DNA of 12,101 nt. It comes from Alphaproteobacteria bacterium. GTDB lineage: Bacteria; Pseudomonadota; Alphaproteobacteria; Rs-D84. The DNA is taken from NCBI GenBank assembly GCA_017937735.1, contig JAGBCZ010000038.1, positions 1 to 12,101 of the forward strand, read 5' to 3'. Both the position numbers and the translations under genes were made by a program. Positions within the stretch are counted from its first letter, which is position 1; the number at the start of each line of letters is the position of its first letter. Below the pieces are notes generated by a model that searched no databases, was not told the DNA's origin, and was given only the letters and a program-made list of their open reading frames with translations. Shown in pieces: positions 12,023-12,101 of this stretch.

Positions 12023-12098
12023 GGCCCCATCGTCTAGAGGCCTAGGACACCGCCCTTTCAAGGCGAGAACACCGGTTCGAATCCGGTTGGGGCTGCCA
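12023..12098 (+). tRNA. tRNA-Glu (anticodon TTC)
   Basis: 76 nt including encoded CCA (12096-12098). Acceptor GGCCCCA/TGGGGCT with a terminal G1-U72 wobble, D-arm GTC/GAC, anticodon loop CTTTCAA with TTC at 12057-12059, T-arm ACCGG-TTCGAAT-CCGGT. The anticodon stem (CCGCC/GGCGA) has a C27-A43 mismatch where most tRNA-Glu have a pair. Otherwise it is typical and has a consensus promoter. Confidence 0.96.
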
Positions 12099-12101
12099 AA
12101 A

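Noticed and set aside
1..12101. CRISPR array, insertion sequence or integrase
   Set aside because: No spaced direct repeats, transposase, terminal inverted repeats or integrase-like frame was seen in any frame.

Overview
The window looks like a chromosomal segment of an AT-rich, host-associated alphaproteobacterium, probably from one of the uncultured gut lineages. The housekeeping proteins (BirA, PriA, MiaA, GAPDH) read as proteobacterial. The small HTH protein matches the N-terminal domain of alphaproteobacterial S24-type repressors as I remember the family. The cysteine-rich secreted protein is of a kind common in gut alphaproteobacteria. No search was run, so the taxonomy is inference.

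Layout. From 1 to 1569, on the minus strand, lies a compact phage-derived module: a SleB-like cell-wall hydrolase, a small holin-like membrane protein and a probable capsid scaffolding protein, with coupled stop/start junctions. It is followed by a Lys/Ala/Pro-repeat, histone-H1-like gene that leaves the window. A near-consensus promoter (1672-1700) drives the module, but its leader contains two intrinsic terminators before the first gene. From 1736 to 2807 (minus) are birA and an overlapping upstream gene for a winged-helix protein. At 2911-3159 (minus) is a small HTH regulator.

The gene-free stretch 3160-3813 is the most unusual part. It holds a strong plus-strand promoter, an RNA of about 190 nt with pyrimidine-rich loops ending in a GNRA-capped terminator, and then a second structured segment. 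In that segment a 9-bp helix and a terminator are mutually exclusive, as in an attenuator or riboswitch. The next gene encodes a 617-residue secreted protein with two near-identical LamG-like repeats around a Cys-rich linker.

From 5672 on: priA (minus); a divergent APH/choline-kinase-like phosphotransferase that may act in surface-sugar modification; an unrecognised 166-residue protein with a strong promoter of its own; miaA (minus, possibly leaderless); GAPDH with its own terminator; tRNA-Asp with promoter and terminator; a META-domain-like lipoprotein; and tRNA-Glu with a perfect consensus promoter.

The genes mostly form short, independently promoted units, not one pathway. Two places deserve attention: the lysis/scaffold module behind tandem terminators, and the two RNA elements in front of the surface-protein gene.
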